Shown: positions 9,607-19,651 of the stretch, piece by piece
Layout: every line of letters begins with the position of its first letter
How positions within the stretch are numbered: position 1 is the first letter of the stretch
NCBI GenBank assembly: GCA_009829735.1
Contig: CM020618.1
Location: 8,647,119 to 8,711,118, forward strand
Source of the DNA: Pyropia yezoensis
Lineage: Eukaryota > Rhodophyta > Bangiophyceae > Bangiales > Bangiaceae
Direction of reading: 5' to 3'
Length of the DNA stretch: 64,000 nt
Program-made: the position numbers and the translations under genes
Notes under the pieces: generated by a model
Database searches by the model: none
What the model saw: the letters and a program-made list of their open reading frames with translations, nothing else
What the model was told of the DNA's origin: nothing

Positions 9607-11724
9607 CTACTCCCGGCGCGGACGCTGAGCCGCGGGAGTGTCCTCCGGCGTTGCCTCCGCGGTACGACGGGAACCGGAGGAAGACGGGATGACGTAGTGC
9701 GGTGGACGCGGCGCATCCCGGTATGACGCCATCGGAGTAGTACCAGTAGTTGCCGGTGGCTCCCGCTCATCCAGATATGTCCGTCGGCGCCGCTGGAAGC
9801 CCGTGAAGGTCTCTGACCACTGCTGGGCCAAGCCATGCCGCGTCAAAGTCGCCAGAAGTTCGCCAACCACCGGGTTGTTCGACATCTGACCGCTGTCCGC
9901 GCAAGCAAACACCCGGTCGACCACGTCGTTCAAGACACTGGCGTAAGTGCCCAGCACCAGAGAAGACCCGACGCCTTCAACCTGCACCGGAAGACGACCC
10001 AGCTGGTCTTCAATCATGCCGACGTCGTACTGGTCGCATGTTGGACCACCTTGGTTCAGGTACCAGTCAGGCACCCGGAAGCGGGTAAGGCGCAGAGTCG
10101 GCGCCGGAATCTCGAACCGGCCCGAGGATGACACTACCGGACGGTCCACAACGGCCCCCGAGACCGGAGTGCCCAACTCCAGCGGAGGCACAGCGCCGCC
10201 GGCGTTGGAAGAAGGCGTCCGGGGTAGAGCGGCCGGAGTAATCGGCGACCGCACGGCCACTCCCAGACTCGCCGCAGACAAGCGCGGTGCCGGAGGAGCT
10301 TGAAGTACTGGCACAGCCGGAACAGGGCGCGGACGTGCCGGTGACGGTTCAGGCGAGGCGACCGGGGCGACAGGGGCAACCGGAGGAAGCGGAGCCGCCG
10401 CAGACGCCCGACCGACCGCCGCGGCCCATCCCGACTCCTGCACCGGCGGCCCAACTGGCAGAAGATCAAGGGCGGCCGGAGCAGGAAAGCTACCTAGCTG
10501 CGGCCACGCCGGAAGCGGCGTCGCCAGCTGCACCTTGGCCGGAGAAGACTGGTAGACCACCTGCGCCCAACCGAAGCCATCCCGACGCGGGCGGTTCTGG
10601 TCGGCAATCGCGTTCAAGAAGTTCCGGTCATGCACCGGCACCAGACGCCGGAAGTCGATCATCGCCTGGAAGAGCTCCTTGTACTCCTCGTCCTGGCTGC
10701 ACAGGAAGTCGACGGTCAACTTGTCGACAATCCAGACCATCAGGAGGTCAGGGAGAAACCAAAGCCGGTTGGACACCAAGACCTCATGAAGCCAGTGGTT
10801 GGCCGCCAAGACTGTCATCTCGGACGTGTACATCATGTACGGGATTGAGTGGAAGAAGCCCTTGATCGACGCCTGAGTCAAGGCGTCCAAAAAGTACCAG
10901 GTGCAAGGGATGCTGGAAGGAGCAAACCCGACCGGGATCTCGACTTCCTGCTGCTGCGGGATGACCTTGGGGTAGTATGCCGCCCGGTTAGCCTTGTCCA
11001 GCTTCCAGAACTCCTGGTGGTTGCAGCTTACAAGGAAGTCACGCTGACGCCCGCGTCGTTCACCCTGCTCCCGTGCCGGCGACAACTTGGAGTATTTCCG
11101 GGTCAAGAAAGGCGGCTCCAGAGCGACCATGCTCGGACGGGGGTCGCAGTTCAAGCTTCCCGACCCCTTGAGCGCCTCGTCCCAGACCTTGAGCGCCCGG
11201 TGGACGTACCCGTCCTCCTCCGGCCACCGGAGAACGGACGCGGACACGCGACGCTCGGTCAAGGGTAGATCCAGTACCAGCGCGAAGGGGAGATCCTCCA
11301 GACGAGCAACCCAAGAGGAACCCGAGAAGCTCTGGGAGCGGTCTTGTGCCAGGCGCATCTGGTCCGCCGTATGAAGACGTGCCTTGTCCATCTCGGTCAA
11401 GACCCCGCGCTGGAGTTCCTTGCGCCAGAGGTCCATGCAATCCTGCTGGCACTGGGCCGCGCCGGCGTTGCCGACCACCGTGGAGTAACGCCGGGCCGCC
11501 AGAGGGTCCTGCCCAAGAAGCATCTCCGGGAGACCCTCCGGGGGGGCCTCGACCGGGTGCATCGCGGAAGCCGGGGGAACTCGATCCGTCCCCGCCGTGG
11601 CGACCGGCGCCGGCACCGACATCCGAGGAACCGGAGGCAGGAGAGGGGCACGACGACCCGAGTTCTCCTCCGCAATACTCGCCGCCGGAACCACGGGCCC
11701 AGCTTGGATCTCGGAACTGGACAT
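9607..11724 (-). CDS. Long antisense ORF inside the retrotransposon, unknown function
   Basis: A 705-residue frame from ATG at 11,724 to a stop at 9,607, on the strand opposite to pol and 145 bp past its end. The open frame continues upstream to 11,979, inside the 3' LTR, but has no ATG there. The first about 90 residues are Pro/Ser/Ala-rich. A folded-looking middle (about 11,400-10,560) has Trp-, Tyr- and Phe-rich helices such as WYFLDALTQASIKGFF. A Pro/Ala-rich linker and a second compact segment (RVPDWYLNQGGPTCDQYDVG) follow, then a basic tail. It resembles no family I know; it has no zinc knuckle, protease or polymerase motif. Plant Gypsy elements can carry antisense ORFs in this place. 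It could also be a captured host gene. Confidence 0.6.
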   Translation of the reverse strand: MSSSEIQAGPVVPAASIAEENSGRRAPLLPPVPRMSVPAPVATAGTDRVPPASAMHPVEAPPEGLPEMLLGQDPLAARRYSTVVGNAGAAQCQQDCMDLWRKELQRGVLTEMDKARLHTADQMRLAQDRSQSFSGSSWVARLEDLPFALVLDLPLTERRVSASVLRWPEEDGYVHRALKVWDEALKGSGSLNCDPRPSMVALEPPFLTRKYSKLSPAREQGERRGRQRDFLVSCNHQEFWKLDKANRAAYYPKVIPQQQEVEIPVGFAPSSIPCTWYFLDALTQASIKGFFHSIPYMMYTSEMTVLAANHWLHEVLVSNRLWFLPDLLMVWIVDKLTVDFLCSQDEEYKELFQAMIDFRRLVPVHDRNFLNAIADQNRPRRDGFGWAQVVYQSSPAKVQLATPLPAWPQLGSFPAPAALDLLPVGPPVQESGWAAAVGRASAAAPLPPVAPVAPVASPEPSPARPRPVPAVPVLQAPPAPRLSAASLGVAVRSPITPAALPRTPSSNAGGAVPPLELGTPVSGAVVDRPVVSSSGRFEIPAPTLRLTRFRVPDWYLNQGGPTCDQYDVGMIEDQLGRLPVQVEGVGSSLVLGTYASVLNDVVDRVFACADSGQMSNNPVVGELLATLTRHGLAQQWSETFTGFQRRRRTYLDEREPPATTGTTPMASYRDAPRPPHYVIPSSSGSRRTAEATPEDTPAAQRPRRE

Positions 11725-11896
11725 ACCGTCCAGACTCCGGGGAACGAGAGGGCCAAGGTGAAGGAGCGGAGGGGGGGGGGCAGAATCGGGGCAGGTGATC
11801 GTGACCGGGGTGAAGACGCTCGACCTCGGCACCGGTGTGGACGTGCTCGAGGCTGTGCACGGTGGCACCTGGTTCGGCCCGAGGACGTGCCGGACT

Positions 11897-11906
11897 AGGG
11901 AGGGAG
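11897..11906 (+). promoter_or_regulatory. Polypurine tract (plus-strand cDNA primer)
   Basis: AGGGAGGGAG ends three bases before the LTR starts. In LTR retrotransposons an RNase-H-resistant purine run directly upstream of the 3' LTR primes plus-strand synthesis. Its place and strand agree with the pol orientation and support calling the following 572 bp the 3' LTR. Confidence 0.75.
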
Positions 11907-11909
11907 CTA

Positions 11910-12481
11910 TGTAGCATCCCTGGCCCCGACTTGGCGCCGACCCGGGACTGCAACCAGAGGGCACCAGGTGCCAGAACACGCCCGCCGTGTGGCGATGGTT
12001 GGCGGCCGTGGCCCGTGCCCGGCACTGGGATGCGGTGGACTACGCTATCCACACGCGAGAGAGGGATTTCTGATGTGTTTTTGCATATTTGTGAGGGACT
12101 TGATTTGAGAGAATTTGAGTGTGAGATTAGTGAGTGGGAATAGAATTAGTAGTGATAGTGGCCCCCGACCTGACGAGGTTAGACTCGGGTCGGGGCCACT
12201 CGGGGTTATGGGGGGGCTACCGGGCCAACGTGCCGGGGTTCCCCCAGATGCACGTTAAGAGGGACAGCGAGGCGCCCTCGGCCCGCGCCCTCAGGGAAAA
12301 AGACAACTGCGCGTTTGCTTTCCTCTTCCCCGTGTGCACTACCGTGCGTATCTGTTTGCTCTGCGAGCAGGCACGTGAGGCAACAGGCATACCATTCTCG
12401 TAGTTCCCCTTTCTGCGTTACCTGTCCCTTTCCCCCGAGGGATATTGACACGTGTCTGAGAGGATCGAGTTTTATACCACA
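11910..12481 (+). repeat. 3' LTR of the chromovirus (572 bp)
   Basis: It begins TGTAGCATCC and ends TTATACCACA, so it has the usual TG...CA ends. The boundaries are fixed by the solo copy at 58,324-58,895 (opposite strand, also 572 bp), where homology stops at the same bases. I noticed about five substitutions between the two. The outer flank is CCGCC (12,482-12,486), the expected target duplication, but its partner beyond the 5' LTR is not in view. The LTR lies in the 3' end of the Hsp70-like gene and supplies that gene's present stop codon. Confidence 0.92.
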
Positions 12482-14180
12482 CCGCCATCTCCAGCATCTT
12501 GCGCTCAGCCACCTTACGCAACGTGTCCCTGATCGTCAGGTGCTGTTGGGCAGGGCCGCTCTCGTGAGCGTTCTGAGCGAATACGTTCAACTCGCCATTG
12601 ACGTCCATGTCAAACGTGACGCGCACAGCTGCGACGGCGCCGGGTTCCTTCGGAACGTTGGGCAGTACAAACTCGCCCAGAAGCCGTGCGTCCTTGACCC
12701 AAATCGCGTCCCCCTCATACACGCTGAACCGAATGCGCTCGACAGTAGGGGAGGCGCCGAAGAAGGTGTGCGTCGCATGTACAGGAAGGTCCTCGTTCTT
12801 GTCGATGACCATCTGGAACCCTCCGCCCTGCACTTCAACGCCCAGACGCGCAGACGTCACGTCCATCAGCATCAGCCTGCTCGCAGGGCCAGCGTCTTTC
12901 CCTTGCGACAGTTCGCACGCATGAGCCGCCGACCCGGAGGCGACCGCCTCGTCGGCGTCAAGTCGTGCGATCAGCGTGATACCGGGGAAAGCGTGCCTCA
13001 GCGCGTCCTGGAAACCGGGGATACGGGAAGAGCCGCCGACGAGGATGAGCTCGTGGATGACAAGGTCGCCGTTGCTACCCCGTTCGAGCCCGTCGCCGCT
13101 CTTGCCACGGTACTTGCTCTGAGCTGCCCCCACCGCGTTCTTGACTACAGCTACCACCTGGTCGTGTACATCCGCCTTACACCACGCGTCCATGTCGTTG
13201 CGTACGATGGTCATGGAGAACTCGTCGCCATCCTCGTTTCTGATCGTTGGCACCGACACTTCCGCTTCGATAGACATTGACAACTGCTTCTTGGCCAACG
13301 TACAGGCCACCTGCACAGGAGCTTCATCGCGCGCAGTCATACGGAAGTCCTTCATTTCCCGCATGATCCGGTCCTTGAACTTACCCGAGAGGATGCGGTC
13401 GACGTCCTCACCTCCGAGGTATGGGTCGCCCTCGGACGCGATGGCGGCCACATACGCGTCACGATTACCGTCGTCGTTTAGGGTGAAGCCCACCTTGAGC
13501 ATCGTCACGTCAAATGTGCCACCTCCAAAGTCCACGACACCCGCCACCTTGGCAGGCATAAGGGTGCCCCGGCTGATGCTGGCCCATTCCATGTACCCGT
13601 GGGCGACGGCGGCCACCATCGGCTCGTTCAGGAAACCGATAAAAACGGTGGAGGGGACCGCCGGGGACATCGCCACCCGGGTCGCAACACGCTGCTGCAC
13701 GGAGAAGTGTGCGGGAACGGTCACCGCCACGGCCTCGACTGCCTTGCCGAGCTGGGTCTGTGCCAGCGTGAGGATGAGTGAAACAATGAAGCCGCTAATC
13801 TGTTCCGGGCGGAAGCGACGCACCTCCTTCTTGTAGGTCACTTCCACGGCCGGGACCATGCCTCCGTCGCTGCCCGCTTCGGCGACGATCTTGCACGAGC
13901 TGTTCTTGACCTCCCGCTGCACATGCGTATGGTCCCATCGTAGCCCCATCAGGCGCTTGACACACGACACCGTGTCCACTGCCTTGGACGACATCCTGGC
14001 CACAGCCGCGGCGCCAACTAGCATTTCATGCTCCGTAAACGACACCACCGAGGGGACAAGTGCCCGACCGAGGCCATCCTTGATGTCGGCTGCCCGGCTG
14101 GCGATTGGATGCCATGTCGCCGCGACGGAGAAGGTGGTCCCCAGGTCGATCTCAAGGACAGGGCCAGTGAGCCCCGCCAT
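12339..14180 (-). CDS. Hsp70-like chaperone, C terminus replaced by LTR sequence
   Basis: An ATPase of the Hsp70 family that would bind unfolded peptides. It is 613 residues from ATG at 14,180. Seen are the nucleotide-binding signatures IDLGTT (residues 11-16), VDFGGGTFDV (216-225) and VGGSSRIPG (381-389), then a substrate-binding beta domain (about 430-545). Residues 1-566 are host-encoded. From codon 567 the frame runs into the retrotransposon LTR (12,481 downwards) and adds 47 foreign residues before a stop at 12,339. Cytosolic Hsp70s have about 640-650 residues, so most of the helical lid and any C-terminal targeting motif are gone. The sequence is divergent (for example EIDLGTTFSVA) and intronless. 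It may be a decaying paralogue or still produce a lid-less protein. Confidence 0.9.
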   Translation of the reverse strand: MAGLTGPVLEIDLGTTFSVAATWHPIASRAADIKDGLGRALVPSVVSFTEHEMLVGAAAVARMSSKAVDTVSCVKRLMGLRWDHTHVQREVKNSSCKIVAEAGSDGGMVPAVEVTYKKEVRRFRPEQISGFIVSLILTLAQTQLGKAVEAVAVTVPAHFSVQQRVATRVAMSPAVPSTVFIGFLNEPMVAAVAHGYMEWASISRGTLMPAKVAGVVDFGGGTFDVTMLKVGFTLNDDGNRDAYVAAIASEGDPYLGGEDVDRILSGKFKDRIMREMKDFRMTARDEAPVQVACTLAKKQLSMSIEAEVSVPTIRNEDGDEFSMTIVRNDMDAWCKADVHDQVVAVVKNAVGAAQSKYRGKSGDGLERGSNGDLVIHELILVGGSSRIPGFQDALRHAFPGITLIARLDADEAVASGSAAHACELSQGKDAGPASRLMLMDVTSARLGVEVQGGGFQMVIDKNEDLPVHATHTFFGASPTVERIRFSVYEGDAIWVKDARLLGEFVLPNVPKEPGAVAAVRVTFDMDVNGELNVFAQNAHESGPAQQHLTIRDTLRKVAERKMLEMAVWYKTRSSQTRVNIPRGKGTGNAERGTTRMVCLLPHVPARRANRYAR

Positions 14181-15365
14181 CGATGGTATGCGAGGGAGTT
14201 ACGTGCGAGGGAGGTACGCGCGTCCGGTTGGGAGTTGCAGGACGGGAAGAGCGGAGGGGGGGTGGGGGGGGGAGGGGGGGGGGTGGCGGGCAGGAGGGCG
14301 CGGTGGGCAGTGGGGCACGGGGCGGCGGGGAGGGGAAGGGCGGGGGGGGGAGGGCGGAAGGGGTGGAGAACGCGGTTTGAGAAAGGCAGGCCGCTGGTCG
14401 AGCGGCCAAGCACGGGCGTTGCGGCGTGCCGGGGCGCATACGAGAGGAAAAAAGTCGTCAGCATACCGCTGACGCGAAATCGTCGCAGATGCAGAGCACA
14501 TCCGTGATATCCGCGATTATATACGAAGGACCGCAAGGCCATTGGGCGGTGACGATGCACAACACAGCCCAGCGGGAAGATGCATTCAAGGGGCGCCGCC
14601 GGTGCCGTCCGCGTCGCCACCGAAAACAAAAAATGGTTCAGCTAACTGGAATTGTGTCTGCCGGTCTGCAAGGACACGTCATGATCTGTACGTGGCCTGT
14701 GGTTGGTGGGCGGTACCCCCGGGAACCGCACCAGCACCGTCATTTGTGATAACGGGTGTCGTCGTTGGGGTCATTGGCCGGCCGCGACGTTGACAGTGAG
14801 CGCCGATCACGCGGGGCTCGCGAGATCCCCGGCTCCCCGTACTCGCGACGGGTCTCCTGGCGCATCTCCTTCCATGTTCCAATTGCCCTTCCCTCCTCCC
14901 CGCCGTCCAGAGCAACTCACATGAATGAAAATGTTGGCGGTTCGCAGGTGTGTCCCCTGTCGTACCCAGACCCAGACAACACCGCCGACCTGATATCACT
15001 TTGAAGCAAGTCGCCCCTGGCCGAGTGGCCCCCCTCGCTGCCGACTGGCGCAAAACTGTGAGTCGCCGCCCCCCGCTGCACATGCGGTGCACCCCTTATC
15101 CCGACACGCACACAACGCCCGATTCGGTGCGTTTCTCCTTGCTGATCAGCCTGCGGAGGTCTCTTTGCACATCCGAAATTCAACATGCGTGGCAGTCGTC
15201 AACCAAACGCGCCCCATCTCGTGTCAGACAGCCTGTTGGGTGAGAAGGTAATTGCTGCGTGGTGTATCGCGCTGTACCCTCCACCAGGCCGGGTAAGGGG
15301 CCAGGCAAGGGATCGCCGTCGTCTTGGTGTAGCTACGTGTTGCTTCCTCCTCCACCCTGTCGGAC

Positions 15366-15394
15366 GGGGGGGGGGGGGGGGGGGGGGGGGGGGG
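15366..15394. repeat. Homopolymer tract of 29 G
   Basis: An uninterrupted run of 29 G. It is the longest of many G or C tracts in the window (also about 17,674-17,693, 25,697-25,721, 26,373-26,398 as C, and 39,068-39,094). Such runs can form G-quadruplexes and are unreliable to sequence. Confidence 0.95.
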
Positions 15395-15747
15395 AAGGTC
15401 TCATTTTCACCTTCGTACCCAGAACTCTCCCGTGGCGGGCAACGGCCGACCTCCGGCGCCCACCGATGGACACTGGGACATGGGCGCCACGGGGAGCGGC
15501 ACTGCCAGGCGGCCGGTGAGGCGGACGGTGCGCGCGCGCCGCCGTCGCCGTCAGTAGTGCGGCCGCCGTCGAGGGCTTGCCAGGGAGAGATAGCAATGCA
15601 ACAGTCGTCGGGGGCGGGCCGCTTTGACAAGCGGAGCAGCGCAAGAATTTACACAACGAAGCAAGAGATCTGGCCAAAATCGGGCTTGTATCTTGACAGG
15701 GGATAAGCAGTGCTGCGCCGGGTGTCGGGTGTCGGGTGAGAGGCCTG

Positions 15748-15822
15748 TCCAGACAGTCCGAGTCTGCTCACGTGGTCCGACTCTGCCCAGACGGTCCGAG
15801 TCTGTCCAGACAGTCCGATGAT
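15748..15822. repeat. Degenerate short tandem repeats
   Basis: Four or more imperfect copies of about 17-20 bp built on the words GTCCGAGTCTG and CCAGACAGTCCGA. No coding role is visible. It lies in intergenic DNA. Confidence 0.7.
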
Positions 15823-16934
15823 GACACGGACATAGCGTGTCAGGAAACCTGTTGTCTGAGTTGCGATGATGGGCAACTTTACTCATCTCCCCACGTGCGG
15901 CCGCCATCCCCCGCGCGGCACGAAGCGGCTGGCAAGAATGGCGCCCCCCCCGGCAGCCACGCAGGCGGCCGCCTCCGTCCAGCCGCAGCCGCCCCCTCTC
16001 TGGCAGCAGCTGCGCCCCCCGCCCGGCAAGGGCCGACCCCTGCGCGGCTGCAGCCGCCCCACCCCTGGCAGACACCATCCACCCCCCCCGGCCACAGCCG
16101 CCCCTACCGGGGCAGCGGCCGTCCGCCCCTGACCCCCCGCCACCAGCGGCCGTCCCCATCCGGGAGCGACCGCCCCCCCCCCCGCGCGACGGCGGCCGGT
16201 GCGTCTCCCACTCGTGCCTGGCCAATGGGCCCCTTTGAGGCGGACAGCTGGTCAACCGGGCCGGATACCGAAAGTAGCACAGCCACGCTCGCCGCGGGGG
16301 GAGGAGGGGGGGGGGGGGGAAGATCCCACCCGCTACTAGGCGGACGCATAACGCCTCACACCACACAAACAAGACACAGTCTGGTGCGGTTATGGAATGT
16401 GGTAGTGAGATCGTAGTAGGGCAGTGCCAGGGAGCCCCTGACGACGCCGAGTCAAGGGGGCTCATAGGTCTCCACGCATGATACGTGTATACAGCTGGCT
16501 GGACGATTGAAGGATCTGGACGGACGAGCGACGTGGACGGGTGTGTGCGCTTCCCCAGTCAACACCATTGAAACGGGGCGTCACGTTCGTCGTATGTAGT
16601 GGACGTCCGTACTGCCACTCTCGAACATGACCGATCCCCACGACGGAGGCCGCGCCCCCCTCTACCCGTGCTTATTTCCCTCTTGCCACGGCAACCCGAC
16701 TCTCCCCGAGTCCCCCATGCGTTCTTTCCACCAAGGTTGCGGGGGTGCACTTGCAATCTGAATGGACCGGCAGGCCGGTAGACCGAGAACGGCCGGGCAC
16801 CATGTAAATGAGGGTGGATTGTATGAAACATCGGGGAGGCCAGACTACCCCTTCCGTCCCGGTCCCTCCCCCCTCCTTTCCGCCCTCCCCCCTCCCCACC
16901 TTCCCGCGATGCCCCACCCTCAATAGTCCCACCC

Positions 16935-17648
16935 TCAATAGTGGTCATACGCCTCCCCGTAACAGACAAAAAACTCCTCACCCTCCTTGATCGGTCGAGT
17001 CACCCTGACGCGGAGGTTGTCTGACTGGCAGAGCTGTTGACGGGAGATGACGGGGTCCAAGCGCTGGACAAACTCGGCATTGTGTGGGTGGCCAGACGGG
17101 GGGGCGTTTGCCCAGCCCGCCGCACAAAACGGGGGGGGTACGACGGACACGATAGGGTCGGACGGGGTGGGCGCGTCGGGCGTCTCCTCCGAAAACTCAG
17201 GGCCAATCCGTACCTGTAGAGACCGCCTCCCTCAATACTCGACGGTCGTACACAGTGCCGCGGGTAGGAGGCCGTCTCCGTACAGACCACCCCCGCGGTA
17301 GGCGTCGTCGTCGAGGTCGTGGTACACAATCTGGCCGAAAAAGGGTAGAACACACTCCCCGGTGGCGAAGGCGCGTGCGGCGAACACGCCGCGCCCGGCC
17401 CCTGGGATGGAGGAGCGCTGAACGTACGTACCGCTGCACGCGGCGTCAACGGCGGCGAGTGCCCGGTGATCAACACCCGAACCGAGGACGGTGGCGGCGG
17501 CGGGGGGCCACTGATCGACACACCGCGCGGCCAGGTCAAGTGGCTGGGGAGCAGCTGCCGCCATACCAGGAATAGCGACAAGTGCGGTGGTGAGTGTGTC
17601 AGGAATGCGGGTGTATGCGGGGCGGTCTTCAAGGGGTGCCCAGCTCAT
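16935..17648 (-). CDS. SET-domain protein (probable protein lysine methyltransferase), split by a short intron or frameshift
   Basis: SET domains transfer methyl from S-adenosylmethionine to lysine. The first segment starts at ATG 17,648. After about 75 residues it shows the N-terminal SET motif SSIPGAGRGVFAARAF followed by GECVLPFFGQIVY. It stays open to 17,232. The second segment, in another frame (open from about 17,213 to the stop at 16,935), carries the C-terminal SET features: PHNAEFV, comparable to the NHS-PNAE region, and IKEGEEFFVCYGEAYDHY, comparable to GEELxxxYG. The two halves are separated by about 20-60 bases. A tiny GT-AG intron with donor at about 17,270-17,240 and acceptor near 17,214 is possible, as is an indel. 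I could not settle the join. Substrate unknown. Confidence 0.65.
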
Positions 17649-18813
17649 GATGTGACGACCAATGTGCGTCGGCGGGGGGGGGGGGGGGGGGGGAGGGGGT
17701 CAGGTGTTGTAGTAGGGGAAGTGGGTGGTCGGGGGAGCGACTCAGTGCGTGTAGTTGACGGGTTGGTTGACGGGTGCGTCTGTTGTCGACTGGGTACGGG
17801 ACTGGAGGCTACAGGGCTTTTACGTCTTCTGCGAGTAGGGGGTGTAGGGTGGGAGGGGTTGCGGGGGGGAAGCCGCGCCACGTTAGGATGTCGAAACGGT
17901 TTGTACGCCCTGTCTTGGCGTCCTGTGTTGGCTGCCAGCACCCACGGTGGGTTGGACGTGCCACGGTGTGTTGCCACTTTCGGAGAACCCCCTCCAAGGT
18001 CCCCTTATGAGCGCCTATAGACACCTTGACACCACCGGTTTGGCGACCAACATCACTGACTGTTTTTTTTACGGCATCATACTGTACGCATGATGCGCAC
18101 CCAGGCTCTACATTTTTATGGTCTGGCTACAGGGGGAAGGGCTTGGTTACATGCAGGTACTAAACAGAAGGGAACAGCTGTTCCCTTTTTTATCAGCTGC
18201 TTCAGTTACTGCAGTTACTGCTACCTTCCCGCCTCTATTTGGGTGCGTGCTGCACAGGGCTGTGATGCCCCCATGAAGGAGACCTCATTTCCGTTGCCTG
18301 TTGCCTGTTTCACCCGCGCCCACTCTCGGCAAAGGCGTGCTTGCTCTTTTCCCTACACCCCCCCCCAGAGCCCCTTGTAGCGCATGTCTCTTCCGAGCGA
18401 AATCCGTACGTGGGTATAATTTCGGTGGTAAATATGCTTCTGTGTCACGACTGCTCCAGATCCGCCAGAGGACTCCAGCTGTCGGCCGACTGGCAGGCGT
18501 CCAACGATCGTAGAGATCGGCCCACCGGCCGGGTCTTCGCCTGCATTGCCTTTGGGTCACTTATGACTGGGTGGTCGCGTGCATACGCTTTGGGTCACCA
18601 CCGCCGTCACCCAAGTCAGTGCGGCCGGTCGTCCAGGTGGGCTCGGGTCGTCGTGCGAAACGCACGTGTCGGGTCACAGTCCCGTCTCCGTTTAGCACCC
18701 TGACACGCCTCCCCCCACTCGCCCCGCTCCATCGAAGCCCACACCCAGCGCTTCAAGGAGCTGCATGAGCTAGTATGGAGACGTCTGGGATAGGGGAGAC
18801 GGGGTGGTGGGGG
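17649..18813. other. Intergenic region, nothing recognised
   Basis: Contains a run of 20 G at 17,674-17,693, then mixed-composition DNA. Small open frames lack motifs and biased codon use. Confidence 0.5.
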
Positions 18814-19180
18814 GTAGCGTGGGGGGTTGTGCGGGGTGAGGCTGGTGCGCCTCTGCACGCCGGGTGCTCGTCTTTTTTCCCGTCTTCTTTGTGGTGGTAG
18901 TGTGGGTAGCGTGGGGGATTGTGCGGGGTGAGGCTGGTGCGCCTCTGCACGCCGGGTGCTCGTCTTTTTTCCCGTCTTCTTTGTGGTGGTAGTGTGGGTA
19001 GCGTGGGGGGTTGTGCGGGGTGAGGCTGGTGCGCCTCTGCACGCCGGGTGCTCGTCTTTTTTCCCGTCTTCTTTGTGGTGGTAGTGTGGGTAGCATGGGG
19101 GGTTGTGCGGGGTGAGGCTGGTGCGCCTCTGCACGCCGGGTGCTCGTCTTTTTTCCCGTCTTCTTTGTGGCGGTAGTGCG
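18814..19180. repeat. Minisatellite: four copies of a 92-bp unit
   Basis: The anchor word GCGGGGTGAG recurs at 18,831, 18,923, 19,015 and 19,107, exactly 92 bases apart. The copies differ by only a few bases. The period is not a multiple of three, yet the minus strand stays open through the array, because the unit lacks stops in all three minus frames. Confidence 0.93.
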
Positions 19181-19381
19181 GCGGTGGCGGCCGCCCACCC
19201 GGGGGTGGCGGTCACGCTCAGCGAGCAGGCTTCCCAACGCGGGGGCCGCCCTGGCGCGCACCCCCGGGCGGCGGCAACACCACCACCACCCCGTCGGTGG
19301 CTGCTGCCGCCGCCTACGCGATCCAGGTAGAAGCGGCGGCGGCGGCGCGCGGGGTGGGCGCCACGTGGATTGGCCTCGCCG

Positions 19382-19651
19382 ATGAGTGGAAACGCCGGTG
19401 GGCGCCGTCCCCTTACCGGGGGGGGGGCCGACTATGCGTGGGGGCTGTTGGACTGTGCGCGGGGAGACAAGGGGGGGGGTGCTTCCACCACCGGCGCGGT
19501 GGTATGTGCCAGAAGCAATCAGGGGGTCCTGAGCTGCGTCAAGCCGATGCGCCTTGGACACAAGTGCACCGACCCGTGCTGGGCGTGCGCCAAGGGGCTC
19601 ACGTGTGGTCGGACCGGCAGGTGCCAACAGGCGTGGGCCCATTACCGCTAG
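19382..19651 (+). CDS. Possible Cys-rich protein end, unidentified
   Basis: A short frame with seven Cys in its last about 50 residues (CVKPMRLGHKC, CWACAKGLTCGRTGRC), ending at 19,651. The regular Cys spacing resembles secreted disulphide-rich modules, but no family is identified. The upstream part is Gly-rich and probably not the true start. An exon of a larger gene or chance are both possible. The following 350 bp up to the tyrosinase stop contain two near-copies of GTCCCCACGTTAACAGAG (about 19,741 and 19,899) and no gene. Confidence 0.3.
   Translation: MSGNAGGRRPLTGGGADYAWGLLDCARGDKGGGASTTGAVVCARSNQGVLSCVKPMRLGHKCTDPCWACAKGLTCGRTGRCQQAWAHYR

Larger units (their letters stand above)
4625..12481 (+). 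mobile_element. Ty3/Gypsy chromovirus (5' LTR missing in gap)
   Basis: An LTR retrotransposon read on the plus strand: gag end with a zinc knuckle, pol (protease, reverse transcriptase, RNase H, integrase, chromodomain), a 2.4-kb tract with a long antisense ORF, a polypurine tract and a 3' LTR. A chromodomain at the integrase C terminus is the hallmark of chromoviruses, in which it is thought to steer insertion to particular chromatin. Pol is intact, and the LTR differs from the solo LTR at 58 kb by only a few bases, so the insertion looks young. The 5' LTR and primer-binding site are not visible because of the N gap. Confidence 0.93.
14181..16934. other. Intergenic region with G/C-rich simple sequence, no gene recognised
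   Basis: The 2.75 kb between the Hsp70 start and the SET-domain gene. 14,250-14,370 is almost pure G/A/T with long G runs. 14,500-15,350 has no coding signal that I trust. 15,900-16,330 is Pro/Ala/Gly-type simple sequence open in several frames. Long open frames here show no motif and look like GC-driven chance. Confidence 0.5.

Noticed and set aside
9607-11979. Antisense ORF starting inside the LTR as a 790-residue protein
   Set aside because: The codon at 11,979 is GTG and no ATG occurs in frame before 11,724. A start within the LTR is not supported.
12315-13280. Plus-strand 321-codon open frame
   Set aside because: It is the shadow of the Hsp70-like gene on the other strand and shows no motif of its own.
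18814-19180. CRISPR array
   Set aside because: The 92-bp units are contiguous tandem copies without unique spacers, in a eukaryotic context. The 60-bp and 27-bp arrays are also spacer-free coding repeats.
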